From Chitinophagaceae bacterium (GTDB lineage: Bacteria > Bacteroidota > Bacteroidia > Chitinophagales > Chitinophagaceae), in the NCBI GenBank assembly GCA_016710935.1, contig JADJTY010000015.1, positions 186,001 through 250,000 on the forward strand: 64,000 nt of DNA. Direction: 5' to 3'. The position numbers and the translations under genes are program-made. Position 1 is the first letter of the stretch; every line of letters begins with the position of its first letter. Shown in pieces: positions 52,278 through 60,616 of this stretch. Under the pieces are notes generated by a model, which had not been told where the DNA came from, made no database searches, and was given only the letters and a program-made list of their open reading frames with translations.

Positions 52278-53426
52278 TTGATACCAACCATACAAAGCAA
52301 ACTACCCCATGTTGGCACCACCATTTTTACCGTAATGAGTGTGCTGGCCAATGAGCACAAAGCCATTAACCTGGGACAGGGTTTTCCGGATTACAACATG
52401 AGTGAAGACCTGATAGCACTGGTGAACAAAGCCATGACCAGCGGATACAACCAGTATGTACACATGAATGGTTTACCTGCATTACGGGAACGGATATCCG
52501 AAAAAATTGCCGGCCTTTATGCCACCGCAGTTAATGGCGATACAGATATTACCATTACCCCCGGCGGCACTTATGCCATTTACACAGCGCTTACCACTAT
52601 ACTGCAACCCGGCGATGAAGTGATTGTTTTTGAACCGGCTTACGATAGTTATATACCCAATATTGAAATTAACGGGGCAATACCGGTTTTAATTCCGCTG
52701 GTATACCCCGATTATAAAATTGACTGGGAACTGGCGAAGCAAAAAATTACACCCAAAACAAAACTCATTATGCTCAACACGCCGCACAACCCAACCGGTG
52801 CTGTGCTGGGTGCAGATGATATCGTGCAATTACAAAGCATTGTAAAAGGTACCGGTATTTTTATTTTGAGCGATGAAGTGTATGAGCATTTAATATTTGA
52901 TGGTAAGCAGCATGAAAGTATGTTGCGTTACCCCGATCTGTATGAAAGAAGTTTTGTTTGCTTTTCGTTTGGGAAGGTTTACCATTGTACCGGCTGGAAA
53001 CTGGGCTATTGTGTGGCCCCGCCTGCATTGATGAAAGAATTCAGAAAAGTACACCAGTTCAACTCTTTTACCTGCAACAGCCCGGTACAGTTTGCGCTGA
53101 CAGAATTTTTACAGCAGAAAGAACATTATTTACAGCTTGGAAGTTTTCTGCAGCAAAAAAGAGATTACCTTAAAAACCTGATGCAGCAAACTAAATTTAA
53201 AGCGCTGCCATCTTACGGAAGTTATTTTCAGCTATACAGCTACAGCGATATTACTGATGAACCCGAAAAGGAATTTGCCATCCGCCTTACCAAAGAATAT
53301 GGGGTAGCCACCATACCCACATCGGCATTTTACAAAAACGGCGAAGACAATCAGGTACTTCGTTTTTGTTTTTCAAAAAATGAGCATACGCTGGAAGAAG
53401 CGGCGAACAGGTTGATGAAGTTGTAG
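52278..53426 (+). CDS. methionine-type PLP-dependent aminotransferase (class I/II)
   Basis: The 382-residue enzyme matches the YbdL/methionine aminotransferase group: INLGQGFPDYNMSEDLI, VTPGGTYAIYTAL-like block (ITITPGGTYAIYTA), NTPHNPTGAVL, ILSDEVYEHLIFDG, and the PLP lysine in SFGKVYHCTGWKLGY. The C-terminal Arg for the carboxylate is in NQVLRFCF. It probably transaminates methionine or its keto acid in the methionine salvage pathway. No ATG precedes the conserved N-terminus LPHVGTTIFTVMS, so TTG at 52278 is used. Confidence 0.9.
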   Translation: MIPTIQSKLPHVGTTIFTVMSVLANEHKAINLGQGFPDYNMSEDLIALVNKAMTSGYNQYVHMNGLPALRERISEKIAGLYATAVNGDTDITITPGGTYAIYTALTTILQPGDEVIVFEPAYDSYIPNIEINGAIPVLIPLVYPDYKIDWELAKQKITPKTKLIMLNTPHNPTGAVLGADDIVQLQSIVKGTGIFILSDEVYEHLIFDGKQHESMLRYPDLYERSFVCFSFGKVYHCTGWKLGYCVAPPALMKEFRKVHQFNSFTCNSPVQFALTEFLQQKEHYLQLGSFLQQKRDYLKNLMQQTKFKALPSYGSYFQLYSYSDITDEPEKEFAIRLTKEYGVATIPTSAFYKNGEDNQVLRFCFSKNEHTLEEAANRLMKL

Positions 53427-53773
53427 GAGGTCCCGCAGATATCGCAGATGACGCAGAGAAAAGGAGGTGTCTGGCCACTAAGAAAAGCTTTTATGCGGTA
53501 AGGATATTTGCTACTCAGCCATCTTTTATGTTTTCAGAATGTTCGTAGTGGCCTGACACCTAAGCAGGCCACTAAGAAAAGCTTTTATGCGCTCAGGATA
53601 TTCGCTACTCAGCCATCATTTATGTTTCCAGTCTGTTCGTAGTGGCCTGACACCCCTTCAATTTTTTACATAATTCCTACATTCAGTTATTTACCCCTTT
53701 GTTTTTTAATAATGGACTACTTTTTGAACATACTTAAGCAATGTATTTTTTAAGTAAAACAAAAGGAGAATTT
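53427..53773. repeat. intergenic region with two tandem copies of a ~95-bp palindromic repeat
   Basis: Copy 1 is 53466-53560 and begins GGTGTCTGGCCACTA and ends TAGTGGCCTGACACC, which are near-perfect inverted repeats. Copy 2 (about 53566-53654) follows directly, lacking the outer left end. A third copy is at 54431-54524. The stretch also holds a fragment CCCGCAGATATCGCAGATGACGCAG at 53434-53457. No gene is seen until the lipoprotein start at 53774. Confidence 0.75.
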
Positions 53774-54358
53774 ATGAAAACAGTTAAAAATATTTTCGCC
53801 GTCATGATGGTGGCATTTGCCATAGCCTCATGCGCAACACCGGTAAATATTGAAAAAGATGACTCGGTAAATTTTGCCAATTACAAAACCTATATGTGGG
53901 TAGATACAAGGTATACACAAAATGATAATACGGTAAGGCCCACATCGTATGGCGACATCAGTGTAAGAAATGCAGCCAATGCAGAGTTAAGAAAAGCCGG
54001 ATGGTCAGAAGTTTCAAACGATCCGGACCTGCTTATAAGTTATGATGTATTGGTGCAGAATACCACCACACGCAGATCAGACCCGGTATACACACAATCT
54101 TATACACGTACGTATTACAATCCACGGTTAAGAAGGTGGGGCACGGTTTATTATCCATCAGAATTTTTAGGATATAATAATTACGAAGTGCCGGTTAAAG
54201 AGGGTACTATAAGTATTACAATAACAGATGCAAATACAGATAAAGCTGTTTGGCAGGGATGGACAACGGAAGGGTTAAATTATTCCAGTATTACGCCGGA
54301 GGAGATCAGCGCAAGTGTGCGCAATATTTTCAGCAAGCTGAATGTTGCCGCCAGGTAG
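53774..54358 (+). CDS. DUF4136-type lipoprotein
   Basis: The 194-residue product begins with a lipoprotein signal (MKTVKNIFAVMMVAFAIASC). The mature domain has the DUF4136 layout: NFANYKTYMWVDT at the start, GWSEVSNDPDLLISYDVLVQ, and a C-terminal GTISITITDANTDKAVWQGW with a final SVRNIFSKL. The middle is tyrosine-rich (YTQSYTRTYYNPRLRRWG). The AAAGGAG Shine-Dalgarno-like word 10 nt upstream supports ATG 53774. Function of the domain is unknown; it is common in outer-membrane proteins of this phylum. Confidence 0.82.
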   Translation: MKTVKNIFAVMMVAFAIASCATPVNIEKDDSVNFANYKTYMWVDTRYTQNDNTVRPTSYGDISVRNAANAELRKAGWSEVSNDPDLLISYDVLVQNTTTRRSDPVYTQSYTRTYYNPRLRRWGTVYYPSEFLGYNNYEVPVKEGTISITITDANTDKAVWQGWTTEGLNYSSITPEEISASVRNIFSKLNVAAR

Positions 54359-54392
54359 ATACTTAAAAAAGACAATTAGCATGAGTCAATAC

Positions 54393-54423
54393 GTAAGGGC
54401 AGCTGCATGGCTGCTGCTTTTAC
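54393..54423 (+). terminator. probable terminator after the DUF4136 lipoprotein
   Basis: GTAAGGGCAGC pairs with GCTGCTTTTAC (two G-T pairs) around a 9-nt loop, 35 nt after the stop codon. Confidence 0.5.
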
Positions 54424-54430
54424 ATTTTCA

Positions 54431-54524
54431 GGTGTCTGGCCACTATACAAGCATTTACATTTCAGAATATTTGCTATTCAGCTATCTTTTCAATTTTCAG
54501 ATTATTCGGTAGTGGCCTGACACC
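54431..54524. repeat. third copy of the GGTGTCTGGCCACTA palindromic repeat
   Basis: It starts GGTGTCTGGCCACTA and ends TAGTGGCCTGACACC (94 bp), the same ends as the copies at 53466-53654, with a diverged middle. Its last base abuts the stop of the DUF1569 gene. Confidence 0.75.
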
Positions 54525-54973
54525 TACGCATTAAACTGTTGCAGGTGATGATCGAGGTGTTTATACATACTCATGCCCCATTGTTCGGGTGTAAATGCCC
54601 CAAACATGGGATGTGGATATTTACCTACATTACCGGGTCCGGCATGGTAAAACTGGTTGATCATGCCCACAAGCTCCTGTTTTTCTTTATCAAAATCTCG
54701 TTCATCTTTAATGATAAAATTGGGAGCAGTAGGCAGGTTGCGTTTCCATGGTTCGTTGTTGTATAATTTTTTCTTAAATGCCCAGCCTAATAATAAACCG
54801 ATGAACATCCGCGGCATTTTTTTATCGCTCAGCGGCACCTTAAATGCTTCTTTGCTGTGTGCCAGCATTTGGGCAACCGTCATTTTTCCCCATACCCGTT
54901 GAGCGTTTGGTGTAAGCGAATGGAGGCGGGTGATGATCTCTGTGTAAGGGTCTTTGTCAAATAAATTTTTCAT
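54524..54973 (-). CDS. DUF1569 (DinB-like) family protein
   Basis: The 149-residue protein has the DUF1569 core: ITRLHSLTPNAQRVWGKMTVAQMLAHSKEAF (His-containing metal site), MPRMFIGLLLGWAFKK, and a C-terminal HPMFGAFTPEQWGMSMYKHLDHHLQQF. The His residues at three separate places suggest the DinB/YfiT four-helix metal-binding fold. DUF1569 members are often predicted thiol-dependent transferases or detoxification proteins, but none is well characterised. Confidence 0.8.
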   Translation of the reverse strand: MKNLFDKDPYTEIITRLHSLTPNAQRVWGKMTVAQMLAHSKEAFKVPLSDKKMPRMFIGLLLGWAFKKKLYNNEPWKRNLPTAPNFIIKDERDFDKEKQELVGMINQFYHAGPGNVGKYPHPMFGAFTPEQWGMSMYKHLDHHLQQFNA

Positions 54974-55115
54974 GCGGCATTTTTAGTTTTAAGGTATTCA
55001 AGCGTTGCAGGTGTATGGCCATTAAGAACAGTGTTACCCTTTAGGATTTTTAAAGACCACAACTCATAGCTGTAAAATTAAAAATTTCTGAGTATTCCTG
55101 CATCATAAACCCGGG

Positions 55116-56237
55116 CTATTTAATAACAGCAGGATGAACAAAATCGAGGTATACATCATACGATGTTTTCTTTAAATTCTTTTTGTCATAATTCCCCGCT
55201 GTAATCACCAGTATTAGATCTTCCTCCCTATTGATTTCTATCTTCTGTCCTCCATTTCCTGTGGCTTCAACGGTTTTGATGATCCTGTTCTCTACGGTAT
55301 CAACAAGGGTCCAAAACTGGTAGCCATAGCCATATGGTTCTTCCGTATAAATGTGTTTCTTCAAAGATTCGTTCACCAGGTTTTCAGAAATTATTTGCTT
55401 CCCGTTCCAATTGCCTTTATTATGGTAAAGCATGCCAAACTTCAGTAGATCCCTCGACCGCATTCTTAACCCGCCCCAGGCGCAAATAAGACCATTCTTC
55501 TCTTTTGTCCATTGATAGTTCGTGATGCCCATGGGTTTAAATAAATGGGTTGCTGTAAACTTTTCAATATCTAAACCGGTTACTTTTTCAACGATCTGGG
55601 CAAGTAATTGCGTACACCCGGCACTGTACTTAAAAGTTTTTCCGGGCGTGTCAACGAGTGGCTGGCGAAGGATAAAATTGATAGCATGAGCAATATTTTT
55701 TTCTTTTAGTGAATCCGCATACCAGATTTGATCATCATCACTCCAATACAAACCGGCACTCATAGTCAATAATTGTTCCACTGTTATTTTGCTCTTCATG
55801 CCGGTGTCGTACTTCGCATATTCAGGAAAGAAGTCAAATACCCGCTGTTTCACATCTTTTAACTTACCCTGGTCAATAGCGATCATCACCGCTGCACTTA
55901 CTATACTCTTGTTAATGCTTCGTATATCATGTAAACTATCACGGCCCTGTTGTACGGTGCCAATAAAATCTGTTGCCCTGTTCTCATCATGCCCGGGCCA
56001 GTAATTTTCATACACCAGTTTATTATTGCGCAGTATCAGAACACTGTGGATGTTTGGATAAACACCGGCAGTAATAGAATCGTGCATGGACTTGATCATG
56101 CTTTCGTTTATTCCAACATCCTGTAAGGTGGCGGTTTGTATGCCGTCATGTAATTGTTCCGGACTTTCAAAAAGATCACGCTGCTTTTGGCTGCATGAAT
56201 TTAAAAGTATGATAAGATATATGATAAACTTTTTCAT
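55116..56237 (-). CDS. serine hydrolase of the beta-lactamase class C/esterase family, lipoprotein
   Basis: The 373-residue product starts with a lipoprotein signal (IIYLIILLNSCSQKQ, Cys near residue 15). The catalytic Ser-x-x-Lys is read in RSINKSIVS (SINK). YSA in TFKYSAGCTQLL replaces the usual YxN. The region NGLICAWGGLRMRSRDLLKFGMLYHN and a C-terminal EATGNGGQKIEINREEDLILVIT follow the serine-hydrolase layout. It is probably an esterase, D-aminopeptidase or penicillin-binding-like protein of the periplasm, rather than a true beta-lactamase. Confidence 0.83.
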   Translation of the reverse strand: MKKFIIYLIILLNSCSQKQRDLFESPEQLHDGIQTATLQDVGINESMIKSMHDSITAGVYPNIHSVLILRNNKLVYENYWPGHDENRATDFIGTVQQGRDSLHDIRSINKSIVSAAVMIAIDQGKLKDVKQRVFDFFPEYAKYDTGMKSKITVEQLLTMSAGLYWSDDDQIWYADSLKEKNIAHAINFILRQPLVDTPGKTFKYSAGCTQLLAQIVEKVTGLDIEKFTATHLFKPMGITNYQWTKEKNGLICAWGGLRMRSRDLLKFGMLYHNKGNWNGKQIISENLVNESLKKHIYTEEPYGYGYQFWTLVDTVENRIIKTVEATGNGGQKIEINREEDLILVITAGNYDKKNLKKTSYDVYLDFVHPAVIK

Positions 56238-56576
56238 TGAAAATATTTATAATGGAAGATATAACATTTCTTAAATGGTGCCGCTGAATCTACGCCGTAT
56301 CAAACGCTCAGGCCGGGTGCTGGTTGGAAGCATCCGCAATCTACTGACGGGTAGACTGGCTTGATGATTTATAGGCCTGCAGCATAATGTTCTTTAACTT
56401 TTGTTGCTCTTTAACATCCTGGACTTTTGATTGGCAGAAGAACATTGGAATGAGAAACTGCAGGCTGAGTTTTTTTCATAACCAGGATGTTGATGATATT
56501 GAAAGATAGGAAATATAGGGGTAAATTTGGGTGGACTTAACATATAGCTGTTCGCCCTGATTTCAGCATTGCTATG
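56238..56576. other. 339-bp gap, left edge of the cassette-like region
   Basis: No gene is seen. There are two small hairpins: CGGGTGCT...AGCATCCG (56314-56336) and TCTACTGACGGGTAGA (56341-56356). A word GTTAGCGGC at the end of the gap resembles the GTTRRNN cores seen in later spacers, but the left half does not match the other spacers well. This is the least certain boundary of the array. Confidence 0.4.
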
Positions 56577-57218
56577 TTAGCGGCTGGCTGTTGAAGATTT
56601 AGCTTTTTTAAGTGAAGGTAACCAGGAAATAAAAAATTCAACAACTAAAACGGGAACAACCCAACTCATCCATTCATAGGTTGCATCTTTCACCTCCTCA
56701 TTTTTTATAAAAGATAAAAAATTATGCTTGTACACCAGGTCAGATAAAATGCGAAGAAATACGAAAGCTAAAGTCAAAGTATAACTACGGATCATAAATA
56801 AACGATGTGCCTGAACATTTTTTCTTTTTATAGTAATCCACGCAGCAGATGTCATGAATAACCACAACGAAGCTAGAATTAATGTTGGAACTACTGAGCC
56901 CGGATATGGTTGCGTAATGCCAAGATATATTGCTGAAAAACCTCCTAAAAGGCATCCAATTATATATACTTTTCCTAAAGACCTATGCCATTTAATATAA
57001 TGTTTGCGAAACCAGGTCCAGAATTGAAACGGACCTGTTATAAGAGGAATGACTGCAGTCGCTATGTGAGATACAAACCAAAATTGCTTATTCCAAAATG
57101 TCGGACCTAAACCTTCTTTAACAAACCTGTAATTTATTGCACGAAAAAAATAGTAAGAGCTAAATAAAATTATTATTGCCCAGGTTATTCTGATAATTAG
57201 TTTCTTTTTATCCTTCAT
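56577..57218 (-). CDS. DUF2306 membrane protein
   Basis: The 213-residue protein has about six hydrophobic segments (IIRITWAIIILFSSYYFFRAI; IATAVIPLITGPFQFWTWF; VVPTLILASLWLFMTSAAWITI). WHRSLGKVYIIGCLLGG and AHRLFMIRSYTLTLAFVFLRIL match the DUF2306 pattern of integral membrane proteins. The function is unknown. It is the first of several co-oriented single genes separated by palindromic spacers, and its 3' end lies inside the spacer that begins GTTAGCGGC. Confidence 0.78.
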   Translation of the reverse strand: MKDKKKLIIRITWAIIILFSSYYFFRAINYRFVKEGLGPTFWNKQFWFVSHIATAVIPLITGPFQFWTWFRKHYIKWHRSLGKVYIIGCLLGGFSAIYLGITQPYPGSVVPTLILASLWLFMTSAAWITIKRKNVQAHRLFMIRSYTLTLAFVFLRILSDLVYKHNFLSFIKNEEVKDATYEWMSWVVPVLVVEFFISWLPSLKKAKSSTASR

Positions 57219-57226
57219 GTCATTTA

Positions 57227-57421
57227 AGCTTACGGGCAGGTATTGCCGATGGTGGGGAATTTTATATTCGCCCGGAACTGCTGCCTGGCTTTTTGATAAA
57301 GTTAAATATTAAGAACTAAAGCTGGGCTTTATTCGTCAAGCCCCGAACCGCAGTACAGCAGAATTACCGCTGCTGATTGCTCCAATGTCAAGCCCCACTA
57401 TTGGCAATACCAATGTTAGCT
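57227..57421. repeat. cassette-spacer palindrome B
   Basis: AGCTTAC (57227-57233) and GTTAGCT (57415-57421) bracket a 195-bp unit. Inside them, left arm GGTATTGCCGATGGTGGGG (57239-57257) pairs with right arm CCCCACTATTGGCAATACC (57393-57411). The layout, R-like box, short spacer, L-like arm, variable middle, L', R', is that of an integron attC site, but longer than usual. Confidence 0.6.
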
Positions 57422-57430
57422 GATGTTATT

Positions 57431-58714
57431 TTAGTCCTTCAAATTGTCTATCCAATTGGTTATTTCACTAAAATATGTAGGAGCTATTTTTTGAAAATAG
57501 GGAAAGTTGTTGTCAACAATGGTCATTGAATGACTTGCGTTTTTTAATATGACGATATGGTATGACTTATTTCCAGCTGTCCTTAATGTTTTTTCAATTA
57601 CTTTGTAACTGTTTTCAGGAATTACAACGTCCGATGTTCCCTGTATTAGTAATATGGGTTGTTTAGCCGTCTTAAAATATGGTAGCCCACTAAATTTTAA
57701 TTTCTCGTCTTTGGCTATTTCTTTTTCAGGTATCCAAATGTATTTATACCACGATTGAGTATTGTATTTTTTAGCAAAATTTTCTATAGTCTGGAATGTG
57801 GTAATGCCTGCCAAATATTCATAACTCACTTTTTGGGTTCTTGTCGCAATGTTTATGTTTTCTTTTCCAATTTTATCAATATTTGAATTTCGCCAATTAT
57901 TCAAATCGCTTTCTAGTAATGTGCCGTCTGGACAACTTACCGAAATCCCAAATTTTAATGCGGGTAATTTTGATAAGATATAAGGAATTTTTATACCACC
58001 CTGACTGCTTCCCTTTATTCCAATCCGGGATAAAGGAATTTGATTAGTTGTAGAAATAAATAAAATGCCATTAATATCATCAGCGGCTAATTCTTCAATA
58101 GTAGCTGATTTCCAGTTTCCTTCTGATTTACCCGTTCCCCTTTTGTCATAATTGAAGACAACAAAGCCTTTGCTTGCAAAATAATAGGCTTCTGCACTAC
58201 TGGCACTTCTGTCGCTTCCCTGAGAAGAAGTAACTAAAAACAAGCATCTGTTGTTAGGTTTATTGGGTTTCCAAATTGTTCCTTTAAGCTGCAAGCCATT
58301 GGACTGAAAAGTGACTTCTTCCTCTTTAATTTCAGAGGTGCCCGTTTCTTTTTTTGTTAAAACAGATTCTATCGTATTTAATAGTTCATCTGTTTCGTTT
58401 GCGTATATATTTAGTTTTCCGGTTAAACCACTATCCAGTTTTTTGAATTTGTATTCGTAAGTATAAGAATCACTAACTATATAAAAGTTTAAGGAGTCAT
58501 TGCTTAGGTTAACATTCAACGCTGGAATTTGATAAGCATTCATTTCAATGCTTGTAAAAAATACGCTTGCTTGATTTTCTGTATTGGTTACCTCTATTTG
58601 ATAATTTAGTGAACCATTAGCGTAATTCAGACTTCCGGAATAGGTAACTTCTTCAGCATTTGCAGATGAAGTTATAGCAATAAAGAAAATCATAAAAAGG
58701 TAATGAACTCTCAT
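57431..58714 (-). CDS. secreted alpha/beta hydrolase, acyl-thioesterase/dipeptidyl-peptidase-like
   Basis: The 427-residue product has a signal peptide (MRVHYLFMIFFIAITSSANA). After an N-terminal beta domain of about 150 residues, the alpha/beta-hydrolase core contains VFNYDKRGTGKSEG, the nucleophile elbow GIKGSSQGGIKIPY and a late LIQGTSDVVIPENSY (Asp) with NASHSMTI (His). It probably cleaves ester, thioester or peptide bonds in the periplasm. The gene is bracketed by a cassette-specific inverted repeat (57415-57428 and 58732-58745). Confidence 0.85.
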   Translation of the reverse strand: MRVHYLFMIFFIAITSSANAEEVTYSGSLNYANGSLNYQIEVTNTENQASVFFTSIEMNAYQIPALNVNLSNDSLNFYIVSDSYTYEYKFKKLDSGLTGKLNIYANETDELLNTIESVLTKKETGTSEIKEEEVTFQSNGLQLKGTIWKPNKPNNRCLFLVTSSQGSDRSASSAEAYYFASKGFVVFNYDKRGTGKSEGNWKSATIEELAADDINGILFISTTNQIPLSRIGIKGSSQGGIKIPYILSKLPALKFGISVSCPDGTLLESDLNNWRNSNIDKIGKENINIATRTQKVSYEYLAGITTFQTIENFAKKYNTQSWYKYIWIPEKEIAKDEKLKFSGLPYFKTAKQPILLIQGTSDVVIPENSYKVIEKTLRTAGNKSYHIVILKNASHSMTIVDNNFPYFQKIAPTYFSEITNWIDNLKD

Positions 58715-58738
58715 TTCGAAGTAGTTTTTTTTAATATC

Positions 58739-58946
58739 AGCTAACGGGCAGGTATTGCTGCAGGTGTGGAATTCATTGCTCGTCCGCCCGGAATCCCTAC
58801 ACCGTGTAGGGACTGATTAAAGATATAAAAGTACAGGTTAACAAACAAAAGCCAGGGATGTTGGTCCAGCCCTGATGAAGATGATAGCGATAAAATGCCC
58901 ATTGCTCCAATGTCCAGCCAGCCTTGCAGCAAACCCAATTGTACGC
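58739..58946. repeat. cassette-spacer palindrome C
   Basis: Left box AGCTAAC (58739-58745) followed by GGGCAGGTATTGCTGCAGG. Right arm CCAGCCAGCCTTGCAGCAAACCCAATTGTACGC (58914-58946, partly shown as words). The inner arms pair well, the outer boxes (AGCTAAC and TTGTACGC) do not, as expected if each outer box belongs to a different neighbouring cassette. Confidence 0.6.
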
Positions 58947-58967
58947 ATAACCTATTTATAGAGTACC

Positions 58968-60179
58968 TTATTTATTTTCGTTCAATAATGTTTCAAGCTT
59001 TTGTTTCGTCTCGGGAATGATCTTTAACGACAAAGTTTTTTTGAAACTCTCTATAGCTTTTAATTTATCACCATTTGCCAAGTACAAATCTCCCAATCCA
59101 TCATAACAATTAGCAGTTTCGGGGTAGTTTGTAATATTTAGTTTAAACAATGCCTCTGCTTTAATAAGTTGTTTTTGTCTCAACATATAGTATGCAAGAC
59201 CATTAACCTGGCTTTCATCTGGTTTAATGAGATAACCAATTTGCTCAGAAACATTTTTATAGTGTGTTATGAATAAAGAATCTAGTTTAAAATTGGGATC
59301 ATCTAATTCACTGTTATAAATTTTGAGTTTGTAATAATCAAAAATAAAACGAAGGGCATCATACTCACCGATCAATCGGACGGAACCGTGATCATCATTT
59401 TCATAATATTTATGTTGAAAACGTAATTGATTTGTTTTGTTTTTGAAAATATCTTTAATGAATGTCAGGTTGCTGCGAATAAGCTCAGTACCCTCAGTAG
59501 TATCTTTTTGAACTTCCAGCGTATCCATTCCTCTTTCCATCCGGTTTGCCAATGCCATAAATAAGATTTTCCCTTTATAATGCTGATTTGCTAAAATCGT
59601 CTTTGCTTCTGTTACAATTTGCTGATCGTTCCACCATAAAGCGCCATCAAGAGAAATATAGGCATCGAATAAATCCTGGTGATGTATCAAGGTATTCACA
59701 ACAGTCAGGCCACCAACAGAGTGACCGATAAAGATCTTGTAGGAAGCTGTTGGGTAATTTGATTCGATGTATGGCATTAATTCCTTTTCCACATAGCGCA
59801 TGAATTTTTCGCCTTCGCCAACAACACCGGGCATTCCCTTATCTGAACCATATGTTAGCTCGTTCATTCGGGAATGATGTAAAATGCCGACTACAATCAT
59901 TGGCGGACAAAGGCCTGCATTACTCATAAATTCGGTTATACTAACAATATCATTAAAATTTGCATTGCCGTCTAATAAATAAATTACCGGGTAACGTCCT
60001 TTACCGGTATTTTCATTTCCGCCATTGCTCTTTGGAATATGAATCCAAACTTTACGCTCTTCACCTAATATTTTGGAGGGGAAACATTTTTCAAAACCAA
60101 CGGTAAAAGAATTGTTTTCCTGTGCTTTGGCACAAAAAGAAAAAAGTAATAGCGTAAAAGAATAAAAAAATGTTTTCAT
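58968..60179 (-). CDS. secreted esterase (enterochelin-esterase-like) with TPR tail
   Basis: The 403-residue product has a signal peptide (FFYSFTLLLFSFCAKAQ). The esterase-D core has YPVIYLLDGNANFNDI, the nucleophile elbow FIGHSVGGLTVVN (near residue 150) and a His in NDDHGSVRLIGEYDAL. The C-terminal 80 residues form TPR-like helices (NCYDGLGDLYLANGDKLKAIESFKKTL). It probably hydrolyses siderophore or other ester bonds. The flanking boxes share a 9-nt core TTGTACGCA (near 58939) and its complement (near 60396). Confidence 0.85.
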   Translation of the reverse strand: MKTFFYSFTLLLFSFCAKAQENNSFTVGFEKCFPSKILGEERKVWIHIPKSNGGNENTGKGRYPVIYLLDGNANFNDIVSITEFMSNAGLCPPMIVVGILHHSRMNELTYGSDKGMPGVVGEGEKFMRYVEKELMPYIESNYPTASYKIFIGHSVGGLTVVNTLIHHQDLFDAYISLDGALWWNDQQIVTEAKTILANQHYKGKILFMALANRMERGMDTLEVQKDTTEGTELIRSNLTFIKDIFKNKTNQLRFQHKYYENDDHGSVRLIGEYDALRFIFDYYKLKIYNSELDDPNFKLDSLFITHYKNVSEQIGYLIKPDESQVNGLAYYMLRQKQLIKAEALFKLNITNYPETANCYDGLGDLYLANGDKLKAIESFKKTLSLKIIPETKQKLETLLNENK

Positions 60180-60616
60180 AGAATTTTTAAAGCTTGATTT
60201 AAAGATTGCCTGTCCACAGATATGAGCATTACTTTTTTAATGAGTCAAAGGACGTGCTTTATTCTTGTAGTGGGAGAAATATATGTAAAGAGACCTGATT
60301 TGTCTTGAAATGGGTTGCAATGTGTATTTGTCTGTTAGGTACTTCGCCTTGAATATCCTGTCACTTGAAAGTGAACGGAGTTTCGTTTTAGGGTTGCGTA
60401 CAACGGGCAGGGCTTGCTGCAAGGCTGGAATTCATTGCTTGTCCGCCCGGCAACTTCTGCCTGCCGTCAGTGCAGGTAGAATTCGGTCAAGCCCGATATT
60501 AGCTGATAGTAGTACAACAGCCGATTGTTATTCCGTCCGCCAGCCTTGCGGCAAACCTTTTGTTGTGCATTCGTGTTTCACAAATGCTTTTTCTGTTAAT
60601 TAAAATTTTGATTCAT
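60180..60616. repeat. 437-bp spacer holding cassette-spacer palindrome D
   Basis: No gene is seen. The palindromic unit covers 60396-60570: left GCGTACAAC then GGGCAGGGCTTGCTGCAAGG, right CCAGCCTTGCGGCAAACC then GTTGTGC. The 216 bp before it are the upstream region of the esterase gene, without a clear -7 element. Two further palindromic words (CTGCCTGCCGTCAGTGCAGG) sit in the middle. Confidence 0.6.

Noticed and set aside
55116..56237. Beta-lactamase resistance gene
   Set aside because: The SINK motif fits the family, but the YxN motif is YSA and the protein is a lipoprotein of the broad serine-hydrolase/esterase group; no resistance role can be claimed.
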